A DNA stretch of 61,849 nucleotides from Paraburkholderia sp. Ac-20340. Its GTDB lineage: Bacteria; Pseudomonadota; Gammaproteobacteria; Burkholderiales; Burkholderiaceae. Under the pieces are notes generated by a model, which was given only the letters and a program-made list of their open reading frames with translations, was not told where the DNA came from and ran no database searches. Shown here in pieces: positions 24,120-32,650 of the stretch; the stretch's first letter is position 1; the number at the start of each line of letters is the position of its first letter. The stretch covers positions 1-61,849 of the forward strand of contig NZ_JAAGPR010000043.1 of NCBI RefSeq assembly GCF_017104965.1, in the 5' to 3' direction. The position numbers and the translations under genes were made by a program.

Positions 24120-26138
24120 ATGTCCAACATTTTCTCGATCGGTCTCTCTGGTTTGCAGGCCGCGCAGATCGGCATCGCCACCGCCGGCGAGAACATCAGC
24201 AATTCGTCGACCACGGGCTACAACGTGGAAAGCGCGGTGTACTCCGAAGCAAACGGTCAGGCGAGCAGTTCGGGCTATCTGGGTGGCGGCGTCAACACGG
24301 CAACCGTGCAGCGCGCCTATAGCCAGTACATCACGACGGCGCTCAACAACGCGCAGTCGAGCAGCAGCTCGCTGACCGCTTCGTACACGCTCGCCACGCA
24401 GCTTTCGAACCTCGTGGGCAGCCCGACTTCGGGCATCGCTTCGTCGATCACGTCGTTCTTCTCGGGCCTGCAGGACGTCTCGAATTCGCCGGACAGCAGC
24501 TCGGTGCGTCAAACCGCGCTCTCCGATGCGCAGACGCTCGCCGACCAGATCAACTCGGCTGGCGAACAATACGATTCGCTGCGCCAGAGCACGAACACGC
24601 AGCTGAGCAACGCCGTTTCGCAGATCAACACGTACACGCAGCAGATCGCCAGCCTGAACACGCAGATCGCCACGGCGAGCGCGTCGGGCCAGCAGCCGAA
24701 CCAGCTGCTCGATCAGCGCGATCTGGCCGTGTCGAACCTCTCGCAGCTGGTGGGCGTGCAGGTCGTGCAGAACAGCACCGGCTACAGCGTGTTCCTCGGC
24801 AATGGCCAGCCGCTCGTGGTGAGCGGCCAGAACTACAACCTCACGACCCAGGCATCCGATACCAATCCGTCGGAGCTGACCGTGGCATGGCAAGGCCTGC
24901 CCGGTTCGACCACCGCCGCGCAGCCGCTGTCCAGCGCCGCGCTGACGGGCGGCACGGTGGGCGGCCTCGTGTCGTTCATGCAGAACACGCTCGATCCGGC
25001 CGAATCGCAACTGGGCGCGATCGCGACCAGCTTCGCCGCGCAGGTGAACGGCCAGAACTCGCTGGGCCTGACGCTCAGCGGCGGCACGGGCGGCAACCTC
25101 TTCACGGTGAGCGCGCCGACCGTCACGGGCAACCGCAACAACACCGGTTCGGCGACGGTGTCGGCCTCGCTCACGAACGCCGTGAGCCCGCCGACCGATA
25201 ACTACACGCTGTCGTATTCGAGCACCGCGGGCGGCACCTGGACGCTGACCGATTCGAGCACCAACACGGTGGTCGGCACGACCACGACGCAGCCGAGCAC
25301 GAGCAGCCCGTTCACCGCAGCCGGCCTGTCGATCACCTCGTCGGGCACGATGAACAACGGCGACTCGTACGTGATCCAGCCGACCGCCGGCGCGCTCGAC
25401 AGCTTCGCCGTCGCCACCAGCGATCCTTCGGCGATCGCGGCATCGGCGCCGGTGCTGGTTTCGGCGACCACCGGCAACACGGGCACGGCCACGGTCACGC
25501 AAGGCGCGGTCACCTCGGGCTACACGGTTTCGTCGACGGACACGACGCTCACGTACACGGCGGCTTCGTCGGGCACGGGCGGCACGCTGTCGGGCTTCCC
25601 GCCGAACTCCACGGTGTCCGTCACGGTGCCGGGTTCGAGCACGCCCACGACCTACGCGATCGACGCGACCGGCACCACGGCCGTGAACTACGACCCGAGC
25701 ACGGGCGCGACGCTGACGATCACGTCGAGCACGGCGGGCGACACCAACAACGTGAGCTTCACGATGACGGGCACGCCTTCGACGGGCGACACCTTCACCA
25801 TCAGCAAGAACACGAGCGGCACGCAGGACGGCCGCAACGCACTGGCGCTGGCGAACCTGACTTCCGGCACGTCGTTTACCAATTCGCAGACGCTCACCAA
25901 CGCGTACTCGAACTACGTGAACGCGATCGGCAATACGGCGAGCCAGCTCAAGGCATCGAGCACGTCGCAGACTTCGCTCGTCACGCAGCTGACCTCGCAG
26001 CAACAGTCGGTGCAGGGCGTGAACCTCGACGAAGAAGCGGCCAACCTGCTCAAGTACCAGCAGCTCTATCAGGCCAACAGCAAGGTGATCCAGACGGCGG
26101 CGTCGCTGTTCCAGACCCTGATCGGCATTTTCCAGTGA
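24120..26138 (+). CDS. flgK: Hook-filament junction protein FlgK (HAP1)
   Basis: First hook-associated protein, joining hook and filament; a FlgN client. 672 residues, with conserved termini: N-terminal GLSGLQAAQIGIATAGENIS, then NSSTTGYNVESAVY; C-terminal GVNLDEEAANLLKYQQLYQA and VIQTAASLFQTLIGIF. The centre (about 320-590) is a very Thr/Ser/Gly-rich region of beta-type repeats, longer than in enterics (about 545 aa). ATG at 24120 behind GAGGA. Confidence 0.97.
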   Translation: MSNIFSIGLSGLQAAQIGIATAGENISNSSTTGYNVESAVYSEANGQASSSGYLGGGVNTATVQRAYSQYITTALNNAQSSSSSLTASYTLATQLSNLVGSPTSGIASSITSFFSGLQDVSNSPDSSSVRQTALSDAQTLADQINSAGEQYDSLRQSTNTQLSNAVSQINTYTQQIASLNTQIATASASGQQPNQLLDQRDLAVSNLSQLVGVQVVQNSTGYSVFLGNGQPLVVSGQNYNLTTQASDTNPSELTVAWQGLPGSTTAAQPLSSAALTGGTVGGLVSFMQNTLDPAESQLGAIATSFAAQVNGQNSLGLTLSGGTGGNLFTVSAPTVTGNRNNTGSATVSASLTNAVSPPTDNYTLSYSSTAGGTWTLTDSSTNTVVGTTTTQPSTSSPFTAAGLSITSSGTMNNGDSYVIQPTAGALDSFAVATSDPSAIAASAPVLVSATTGNTGTATVTQGAVTSGYTVSSTDTTLTYTAASSGTGGTLSGFPPNSTVSVTVPGSSTPTTYAIDATGTTAVNYDPSTGATLTITSSTAGDTNNVSFTMTGTPSTGDTFTISKNTSGTQDGRNALALANLTSGTSFTNSQTLTNAYSNYVNAIGNTASQLKASSTSQTSLVTQLTSQQQSVQGVNLDEEAANLLKYQQLYQANSKVIQTAASLFQTLIGIFQ

Positions 26139-26152
26139 GGCGCTGACCAACC

Positions 26153-27394
26153 ATGCGTATCGCGACTTCCCAGATTTACTCGTCGAGCCTTTCGACGATG
26201 GAAAACCAGCAGTCCAGCCTGCTGTCGGTTCAGCAGCAGATTTCGACGGGCGTGGCCATTTCGAATCCGGCCGACAACCCGCTCGGCGCTGCGCAGGCCG
26301 TGCAGCTTTCGGCCACCAGCGCCAACCTCACGCAGTACGCGGCGAACCAGAGCACGGCGCTGTCGTCGCTGCAACTCGAAGATTCGACGCTGTCGAGCGT
26401 GACGACGACGCTGCAGGCGATGAGCCAGCAGATCCAGTCGGCCATCAACGGCTCGCTCAACGACAACGACCGTCAGGCGCTCGCCAAGCAGTTGCAGGGC
26501 GAACGCAGCCAGTTGCTCACGCTCGCCAACACCACGGACGGCACCGGCAACTACCTGTTCTCGGGCTTCCAGAGCACTTCGCAGGTGTTCACGAACCAGG
26601 CGGGCGGCGGCGTGACGTACAACGGCGACCTGGGCCAGCGCACCGTGCAGGTGGCCGGTTCGCGCTCGATCTCGATCAGCGACACGGGCGCGGCGGTGTT
26701 CCAGAGCGTGTCGTCGGTGGGCACCCTGGCGGTGGCCTCGGGCAGCTCGTCCAACCAGGGCACGGGCACGATCAGCGGCGTGACGGTCACCGACCCGACC
26801 CAGGCGACCAACGGCCACAACCTGACGATCCAGTTCGGCGGCACGAGCGGCGCGCTCACCTACACGGTGACCGACAACACGACTTCGCCCGCGACCACGC
26901 TCGCATCGAACCAGGCTTACACGGACGGCTCGACGATCGACCTCGGCAGCGGCATGAACGTGACGATCTCGGGCACGCCGGAGACGGGCGACAGCTTCTC
27001 GGTGACGCCGGCCACGGCGGCGCAGAACAGCAGCGTGTTTTCGAGCATCGATGCGGTGATTTCGGCGCTGCAGACCTCGGCGACCGGCAACCCGACCGCC
27101 ACGGCGACGCTGCAAAACGCGCTGCAGACGGGGCTCACGCAGATCGGCAACTCGACGTCCAATGTCATTACGATGCAGGCTTCGGTGGGCGGCCGCGAGC
27201 AGGAAATCAAGGCGCTGCAGACCGTGACGTCGACCAATTCGCTGCAGGTCAGCTCGAATCTCGACGATCTGGTGAGCACGAACACGGTGGCCGCGATCAC
27301 GCAATACGAGCAGATCTCGAACGCGCTGACGGCGTCGCAGAAGAGCTTCGCGACCACGCAGCAGCTTTCGCTGTTCCAGTACATCAATCCTTGA
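26153..27394 (+). CDS. flgL: Hook-filament junction protein FlgL (HAP3)
   Basis: Second junction protein, flagellin-like at both ends. 413 residues. N-terminal RIATSQIYSSSLSTMENQQS and ISTGVAISNPADNPLGAAQA; C-terminal LDDLVSTNTVAAITQYEQIS and FATTQQLSLFQYINP. The hypervariable centre is Thr/Ser/Gly-rich and resembles the repeats of the neighbouring FlgK. 14 nt after flgK, ending 40 nt before a strong bidirectional terminator. Confidence 0.97.
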   Translation: MRIATSQIYSSSLSTMENQQSSLLSVQQQISTGVAISNPADNPLGAAQAVQLSATSANLTQYAANQSTALSSLQLEDSTLSSVTTTLQAMSQQIQSAINGSLNDNDRQALAKQLQGERSQLLTLANTTDGTGNYLFSGFQSTSQVFTNQAGGGVTYNGDLGQRTVQVAGSRSISISDTGAAVFQSVSSVGTLAVASGSSSNQGTGTISGVTVTDPTQATNGHNLTIQFGGTSGALTYTVTDNTTSPATTLASNQAYTDGSTIDLGSGMNVTISGTPETGDSFSVTPATAAQNSSVFSSIDAVISALQTSATGNPTATATLQNALQTGLTQIGNSTSNVITMQASVGGREQEIKALQTVTSTNSLQVSSNLDDLVSTNTVAAITQYEQISNALTASQKSFATTQQLSLFQYINP

Positions 27395-27433
27395 TGGCGC
27401 GGGCCCGGGCTTCGGCTCGGGCGCGGCGGCATG

Positions 27434-27472
27434 AAAAAACGGCGGCAGGCTTTCGGGCCTGCCGCCGTTTTT
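27434..27472. terminator. Bidirectional terminator between flgL and fliR
   Basis: Perfect 16-bp stem AAAAACGGCGGCAGGC paired with its complement across loop TTTCGG. T-runs occur on both strands, so it can end flgKL from the left and the fliL-fliR transcript from the right. Confidence 0.9.
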
Positions 27473-27484
27473 GCTGGTGTCGCG

Positions 27485-27573
27485 CAACCCTACATCGAAC
27501 CCTACAGCGCTTTCGGGAAACGGCCGTAGATTCAATGGTTTGCGTAGCCATTCAACCCTACATCGAACCCTAC
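27485..27573. repeat. Pair of 21-bp direct repeats between flgL and fliR
   Basis: The same 21 bases occur at 27485-27505 and 27553-27573 (68 bp period). Each unit contains two ACCCTAC words seven bases apart (CAACCCTAC, ATCGA, ACCCTAC). No coding or terminator role is apparent. Confidence 0.6.
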
Positions 27574-27584
27574 TGGCCCGTCGC

Positions 27585-28376
27585 TCAGCCTGGCGGCTTC
27601 AACGCCGCCGCAACCCGCCCCATCTCCTCGATCCCGCTATCGAACAGCCGCGAAAAGTAGGGAATCAGACTCGGCATCATCAACTGGATCAACAGCAGAC
27701 CCACGAGCATGGTGACCGCAAAGCCGATCTGGAACACGCCGATCTGCGGCGCCGCGCGGTTCAGAATGCCCAGCGAGATATTGGTGATGAGCAGCGCCAC
27801 CACCACCGGCAGCGAAAGCAGCAGCCCGGAGTTGAACACCATCGCGCCCCAGCCCACCAGGATGCGAAAGCCATTGCCGCCGAGCACGCTGGCCGACACC
27901 GGCACGCTGCGAAAGGTTTCGATGAGCGCGGCGATCATCTGCAGATGGCCGTCGAAGGCGAGAAACGCCAGCATCGCCATCATGTTGAACCACGATGACA
28001 GCGCGGGCGAACTGCTATTGGATTGCGGATCGAAGAAGGATGCGAACGACAGGCCCATGCCGGCGCCCATCAGATCGGCGGCGGCCGTCACCACGGCGAA
28101 CACCATCTGCATCGTGAAGCCCAGCGCCACGCCGATCAGAAACTGGTTGACCAGAATCCACACGCCCTCGGCCGAAAACACCGTGACCTGCGGCATGGCG
28201 CCGAGCGTCGGCGCCACGATCAGCGTGATGAAGGCCGCGAGGCCGATCTTCACGCGCGTCGTGATCGAGCGGTTGCCCACCACGGGCGCGGTGGCGATCA
28301 GCGCGAGGATGCGCGTGAACGGCCACAGGAACGCGGTGAGCCAGAGATTGAGCTGCGCGTAGGTGACGGTGAACAT
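27585..28376 (-). CDS. fliR: Flagellar export gate protein FliR
   Basis: Inner-membrane subunit of the FliPQR export channel. 263 residues, six predicted membrane segments, starting MFTVTYAQLNLWLTAFLWPF with the conserved RILALIATAPVVGNRSI. It carries the family GLSFASFFDP segment near residue 115. Last gene of the fliLMNOPQR set; fliQ lies 37 nt upstream. Confidence 0.97.
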   Translation of the reverse strand: MFTVTYAQLNLWLTAFLWPFTRILALIATAPVVGNRSITTRVKIGLAAFITLIVAPTLGAMPQVTVFSAEGVWILVNQFLIGVALGFTMQMVFAVVTAAADLMGAGMGLSFASFFDPQSNSSSPALSSWFNMMAMLAFLAFDGHLQMIAALIETFRSVPVSASVLGGNGFRILVGWGAMVFNSGLLLSLPVVVALLITNISLGILNRAAPQIGVFQIGFAVTMLVGLLLIQLMMPSLIPYFSRLFDSGIEEMGRVAAALKPPG

Positions 28377-28413
28377 CGCGTGGAAAAGCGGGCCGGTGCG
28401 GGCGCGGCGCGCT

Positions 28414-28683
28414 TCAGGCCGCGAGCGCCGGAATGCTCGTGAACATGCGATGCATGTAGTCGAGGATCGTGGTGAGCATCCACGGACCGGCGATCACGAG
28501 CGTCACCGCAATCGCGACGAGCTTGGGAATGAAGGACAGCGTGCTTTCGTTGATCTGCGTGGCGGCCTGAAAGAGGCTCACCACCAGACCGACCACCAGC
28601 GACACGAGCAGCAGCGGCGCAGCCAGCAGCAGCGCGACATACATGGCCTCGTGCGAGAGCGTCATGACCATTTCGGGCGTCAT
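28414..28683 (-). CDS. fliQ: Flagellar export gate protein FliQ
   Basis: Small two-helix membrane subunit of the export channel, 89 residues. MTPEMVMTLSHEAMYVALLL, then LVVGLVVSLFQAATQINEST and LSFIPKLVAI are standard. 11 nt after fliP. Confidence 0.97.
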   Translation of the reverse strand: MTPEMVMTLSHEAMYVALLLAAPLLLVSLVVGLVVSLFQAATQINESTLSFIPKLVAIAVTLVIAGPWMLTTILDYMHRMFTSIPALAA

Positions 28684-28694
28684 CGCGGCTGTCC

Positions 28695-29582
28695 TTAAGT
28701 GAAGCTCTGCGCGAGCGAGCCGATCAGCAATTGCCAGCCGTCCACCAGCACGAACAGCATCAGCTTGAACGGCAGCGAGATCGTCGCGGGCGAGACCATC
28801 ATCATACCCATCGACATCAGCACGCTCGCCACCACCATGTCGATGATGAGGAACGGAATGAAGATCGTGAAGCCGATCTGGAAGCCGGTCTTCAGCTCGC
28901 TCGTCACGAACGAGGGCACCAGCAGCGTGAGCGGCACGTCTTCCGGGCCTTGCATCGGCGCGGCGTGCGAGATGCGCGCGAAGAGCGCGAGGTCGGACTC
29001 GCGGGTCTGGCGCAGCATGAAGGTCTTGAACGGCGCGACGCCGCGCGTCACGGCTTCGTCCATCGGCAGGGTGCCGGCCGCGAACGGCTTGTAGCCGTCG
29101 TTATAGGCCTTGTCGAGCACCGGCGACATGATGAACAGCGTGAGAAACAGCGCGAGCCCGACGATCACCTGATTGGGCGGCGTGGTGGTCGTGCCGAGCG
29201 CCTGGCGCAGCAGCGACAACACGATGATGATGCGCGTGAAGCTCGTCATCATCAGCACCATCGCGGGCAGGAACGACAGCATCGTGAGCAGCAGCATCGT
29301 CTGCACGCTCAGCGAATAGGTCGTACCGCCGCCGGGGCCGGGGCTCGTGTTGAAAGCGGGCAGGCCTTGCGGCTGGGCCGCCTGGGCATGCGCGAGATGC
29401 GGCAGCATCAGCACCACGGCGGTCAGCGCGAACAGCAGCGCGAGCGGCAGGGCCGAGCGCGAAAGGCGCGCCTTGAGTGCCGCCTTGAAGCGGCCGAAAC
29501 GGGTATTCGACGTCACGATCGAAGAAGATTGCATGCGGGCGCTGGCGCCCGTTACTGCGTCGGAAAGGGGACTGCCGTGCAT
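28695..29582 (-). CDS. fliP: Flagellar export gate protein FliP
   Basis: Core subunit of the FliPQR channel. 295 residues. ATG at 29582 directly after the fliO stop (TAAATG) with GGAG upstream; an internal ATG (29534) would shorten it by 16 residues. A cleavable signal-like segment ends near LPHLAHAQ. The conserved part follows: LLTMLSFLPAMVLMMTSFTR, then RQALGTTTTPPNQVIVGLAL and FRIGFTIFIPF-like GFQIGFTIFIPFLIIDMVVA. Confidence 0.97.
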   Translation of the reverse strand: MHGSPLSDAVTGASARMQSSSIVTSNTRFGRFKAALKARLSRSALPLALLFALTAVVLMLPHLAHAQAAQPQGLPAFNTSPGPGGGTTYSLSVQTMLLLTMLSFLPAMVLMMTSFTRIIIVLSLLRQALGTTTTPPNQVIVGLALFLTLFIMSPVLDKAYNDGYKPFAAGTLPMDEAVTRGVAPFKTFMLRQTRESDLALFARISHAAPMQGPEDVPLTLLVPSFVTSELKTGFQIGFTIFIPFLIIDMVVASVLMSMGMMMVSPATISLPFKLMLFVLVDGWQLLIGSLAQSFT

Positions 29583-30182
29583 TTACTGCGCTCCGCCGTC
29601 GTGACGGTTGGATTGCGCGCCGGATTGTGCGTCGGGTCGCGCGCTGGATCGCGGATTGAACCGTTTGCCGGCTTCGTGCTTCAGCGCGTCACGAAAGCGC
29701 TGGCCGAAGCTGCCTTGCAGGGCGGGGCCGCCGGCGGCGCTCGCGACGCCTGCCGCGACATGACCGGCAGGCAACTCGCCCGCGGGCATCGTGTGCAGCA
29801 GCGTCACGCTGCCGGGCGAGGCGCCCAGCACCAGCCAGGTATCGCCGATCTCGACCACGGCCACGCGCTCCTTGCCGCCGAGCGATGCGCCGCCGACGGT
29901 TTTGATCAGCGCGTTTTTCGGCCCATGCTGCAGCCCGAGACGCCGCGCGAGCCAGCCGCAGGCGAACACCACGGCGATCACCAGCACGAGGCCGAGCACC
30001 GTTTGCAGCACCGCGCCGAAGCCGAGCGACGGCACCGCGCTGCCCGTCACCACGGCGGAAGCGCCCGAGGCCGAGCGCGCCGCCTGGTTGACCGCCTGCA
30101 GGTCGGCGGCGCGAGCCGCGACACTGGCAAGCGAAACCGCAGCAACAGCGAAAGTACGGCGCAGCACGGCCAGCGATTTCAT
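29583..30182 (-). CDS. fliO: Flagellar biosynthesis protein FliO
   Basis: Membrane protein that stabilises FliP during export-gate assembly. 199 residues: N-terminal signal-like segment (LRRTFAVAAVSLASVAARAA), one membrane segment at about 58-80 (VLQTVLGLVLVIAVVFACGW), then a cytoplasmic domain with KERVAVVEIGDTWLVLGASP. The tail is Arg/Ser/Gln-rich. Its ATG overlaps the fliN stop by 4 nt (ATGA). Confidence 0.93.
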   Translation of the reverse strand: MKSLAVLRRTFAVAAVSLASVAARAADLQAVNQAARSASGASAVVTGSAVPSLGFGAVLQTVLGLVLVIAVVFACGWLARRLGLQHGPKNALIKTVGGASLGGKERVAVVEIGDTWLVLGASPGSVTLLHTMPAGELPAGHVAAGVASAAGGPALQGSFGQRFRDALKHEAGKRFNPRSSARPDAQSGAQSNRHDGGAQ

Positions 30183-30682
30183 CGGTTGAGTTTCCGGATC
30201 CGCTCGGACGGCGTGATGATGTCGGTCAGACGGATACCGAACTTGTCGTTCACCACCACCACTTCGCCCTGGGCGATCAGGCAGCCGTTCACGAGCACGT
30301 CCATCGGTTCGCCGGCGAGGCCGTCGAGTTCCACCACCGATCCCTGCGCGAGTTGCAGCAGGTTGCGGATGGCGATCTTGGTGCGGCCGAGTTCGACGGT
30401 CATCTGGACGGGAATGTCCAGAATCATGTCGATGTCGTTACGCGTCGAATTCTGATCGACCTTCGAAAGCGGCTGGAACACGGCCGCCGGTTGTGCGGCG
30501 GGTGCGTCGTTGCTGTTCTGCTCGGCCAGTGCGGCGGCCCAATCGTCCATCGCCATCTCGTCTTCCGTGCTTGTTGTATTGGCTGCGCCCGTTACTTCCA
30601 TTGCTTCAGCTTGCGCTGCGGCCTCCGGGCCGTCTGGATCGAGCACCGGTTCGTCAGCGCTCGTGCCGTTGATGTCACTCAT
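30179..30682 (-). CDS. fliN: Flagellar motor switch protein FliN
   Basis: C-ring component that binds CheY-P and takes part in export. I prefer ATG 30682 (MSDINGTSADEP) with AAGGAAGG upstream over GTG 30688; this gives 167 residues. An acidic, Ala/Glu-rich N-terminal half precedes the SpoA domain: DIPVQMTVELGRTKIAIRNL, then GSVVELDGLAGEPMDVLVNG and KFGIRLTDIITPSERIRKL. The start lies 8 nt inside the end of fliM. Confidence 0.97.
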   Translation of the reverse strand: MSDINGTSADEPVLDPDGPEAAAQAEAMEVTGAANTTSTEDEMAMDDWAAALAEQNSNDAPAAQPAAVFQPLSKVDQNSTRNDIDMILDIPVQMTVELGRTKIAIRNLLQLAQGSVVELDGLAGEPMDVLVNGCLIAQGEVVVVNDKFGIRLTDIITPSERIRKLNR

Positions 30683-31679
30683 ATCCACCTTCCTTCATCG
30701 TGTCGGCTGCGCTGATCATCTTCTGGACCCGCAACGCGTATTGACCATTGAAAATTCCGTAGCCGCACTCCATTACCGGCACGCCGTCCACCTTGGCGAC
30801 GATGTGCTCGGGAACGTTCATCGGCAGCACATCGCCCTTCTTCATGTTCAGGATCTGCTCGAAGGTGATGGGCACCTGCGCCAGATCGGCGGTCAGTTCC
30901 ACTTCGGCGGCCTGCACCTGCTGCGACAGCACGCGCACCCAGCGGCGGTCCACGTCGAGCACTTCGCCTTGCAGCGGCGAGCTCAGCACGTCGCGGATCG
31001 GCTCGATCATCGAATACGGCATGCAGATGTGCAGCGTGCCGCCGGTCGAACCGAACTCGATCGAGAACTGCGTGACGATCACGATCTCGTTGGGCGTGGC
31101 AACGTTTGCGAACTGCGTGTGCATTTCCGAGCGTACGTACTCGAAATTGAGCGGCCGCACGCTTTTCCACGCGCTCGTGTAATGCTCGAACACCAGGTTC
31201 AGCAGCTTGCTGATGATGCGCTGTTCGGTCTGCGTGAAATCGCGGCCTTCGACGCGCGTATGGAAACGCCCGTCGCCGCCGAACAGGTTGTCGACCACGA
31301 AAAACACCAGATTCGGATCGAACACGAACAGCGACGTGCCGCGCAGCGGCTTCACGTGCACCAGGTTCAGGTTCGTCGGAATCGGCAGGTTGCGCGTGAA
31401 CTCGCTGTATTTCTGCACGCGCACCGGCCCGACCGAAATTTCGGCGGTACGGCGCATGAAGTTGAAGATGCCCACGCGCAACAGGCGCGCGAAACGCTCG
31501 TTAATAATTTCGAGACCGGGCATCCGGCCGCGCACGATGCGTTCCTGCGTCGCGATGTTGTACGGACGCACGCCCTGCTTTTCAGCCTGGCTCGAATCGG
31601 TATCGACTTCGCCGGTGACGCCCTTGAGGAGGGCATCGACCTCCTCCTGCGACATGAACTCGTCGTGACCCATGCTCAT
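30675..31679 (-). CDS. fliM: Flagellar motor switch protein FliM
   Basis: C-ring protein and main CheY-P target. The N-terminal CheY-binding peptide is present (FMSQEEVDALLKGVTGE). The central CheC-like domain includes LEIINERFARLLRVGIFNFM and GTSLFVFDPNLVFFVVDNLF; the C-terminal SpoA domain is ITFEQILNMKKGDVLPMNVP. 334 residues. 39 nt after fliL, overlapping fliN at its end. Confidence 0.98.
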   Translation of the reverse strand: MSMGHDEFMSQEEVDALLKGVTGEVDTDSSQAEKQGVRPYNIATQERIVRGRMPGLEIINERFARLLRVGIFNFMRRTAEISVGPVRVQKYSEFTRNLPIPTNLNLVHVKPLRGTSLFVFDPNLVFFVVDNLFGGDGRFHTRVEGRDFTQTEQRIISKLLNLVFEHYTSAWKSVRPLNFEYVRSEMHTQFANVATPNEIVIVTQFSIEFGSTGGTLHICMPYSMIEPIRDVLSSPLQGEVLDVDRRWVRVLSQQVQAAEVELTADLAQVPITFEQILNMKKGDVLPMNVPEHIVAKVDGVPVMECGYGIFNGQYALRVQKMISAADTMKEGGYE

Positions 31680-31718
31680 GATGCGAAGTCCTCGAATGTC
31701 TGCGCGCTGTCCATGCTC

Positions 31719-32222
31719 TTATTGCACGACGAATTCGGTGAAGAGGACGTCCTCGACCTTGGCGGGCTCGGCGCGCGGGTCCGACGGCTGGGCGATCAGC
31801 TTGGCCAGTTCGGCCGCGAGCGTGCGCTTGCCGTCGAGCGGGGCGAGATCGGACGGGTTCTTGTTCGACAGCGCCAGCAGCACGCGGCTGCGGATTTCCG
31901 GCATGCGCGCGACCAGCGCGTCCTGGGTGGCCTGGCTGTCGAGCTTGAGCGTGAGGCCGATACGCAGGTAATGCGTTTCGCCGTCATCGGATTGCAGGTT
32001 CACCGTCATCGGCTCGAGGGCGTAGTAGACGGGCACGGCGGGCGGCGGCGGCGCGCTTGCGCTCGGTGCGCTCGCGGCATGGCGCGACATGAAGAACCAT
32101 ACGCCCGCGCCGGCCGCGCCCGCGGCGACGATCGCGATGATGACGATGAGGAGGATGCGCTTCAGCGGTCCGGGTTTTGCGCCTTGCGGGGCGGCTTGCT
32201 GGTTTGCGGTCGTGGTCGCCAT
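31719..32222 (-). CDS. fliL: Flagellar basal body protein FliL
   Basis: Single-pass membrane protein next to the stator and MS ring. Start at ATG 32222 (MATTTANQQAAPQGAKPG) rather than a longer upstream frame. One membrane segment at about 22-46 (RILLIVIIAIVAAGAAGAGV). The periplasmic domain has YYALEPMTVNLQSDDGETHY, LRIGLTLKL and ends VEDVLFTEFVVQ. 167 residues. First gene of fliLMNOPQR. Confidence 0.95.
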   Translation of the reverse strand: MATTTANQQAAPQGAKPGPLKRILLIVIIAIVAAGAAGAGVWFFMSRHAASAPSASAPPPPAVPVYYALEPMTVNLQSDDGETHYLRIGLTLKLDSQATQDALVARMPEIRSRVLLALSNKNPSDLAPLDGKRTLAAELAKLIAQPSDPRAEPAKVEDVLFTEFVVQ

Positions 32223-32644
32223 GTCGGTGTGCGAATCTGGTGCGTTCGGGTACGGGTTCGGAGTACGGGCCGCGCCTTGCTGGCGTGGCGCTCGCATTCA
32301 TTCCGGCAGCCTGCATTGTTGCGGCTTTTGCCTTACAGCGATGGGAGGAATAGACGGGGGATTTCCGGCTATCTCGTGGCTTTGTGCCGGTGCGGGGCGG
32401 GCGTTTCGCCGGGAATGGGGGAAAGAGCGTAGCAGGAAGGCGGGGAGCGGGCGAGCCCCCCTTTGTGCATTGCAATGCGCGGCGCCTCGCGCGAGCGGCG
32501 CCGGACTGCGTTGCTGTGGTCCGGCGGCGTCGCACTTTGCCCCGTTTGTTGCTGCTTCTTGCTGCTTCTTCCTTCTTCTTGCCCTTCGTTGCTGCGTTTT
32601 GTTGCTTTATTGCTTCGGGGCGCTTCAGGGCGCTTCGGGTCGCT
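32223..32644. other. Intergenic region between fliK end and fliL start
   Basis: No gene supported. It contains the predicted FlhDC-type promoter for fliL (32315-32375) and a pyrimidine-rich, decamer-periodic stretch running to the fliK stop. An open frame through this region has no family resemblance or ribosome binding site. Confidence 0.55.
32315..32375 (-). promoter_or_regulatory. FlhDC-type operator and promoter of fliLMNOPQR (predicted)
   Basis: Read on the minus strand: GAGATAG (to 32369), 15 nt, CTATTC (32353-32348), 3 nt, CCATCG (32344-32339), 18 nt, AACAAT (32320-32315). Half-site order and spacings are those of flhB and flhF. fliL starts 92 nt downstream. Confidence 0.6.
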
Positions 32645-32650
32645 TCAGGC
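32551..32650. repeat. Decamer-periodic repeat at the 3' end of fliK
   Basis: Perfect decamers GCTGCTTCTT at 32551 and 32561, then CCTTCTTCTT. A second array of four decamers lies at 32611-32650: TGCTTCGGGG, CGCTTCAGGG, CGCTTCGGGT, CGCTTCAGGC. The second array spans the fliK stop codon (TGA on the minus strand at 32645-32647). Confidence 0.65.

Noticed and set aside
27485..27573. CRISPR-like repeat pair
   Set aside because: Only two copies, spacer not matched by further repeats, no cas genes anywhere in the window.
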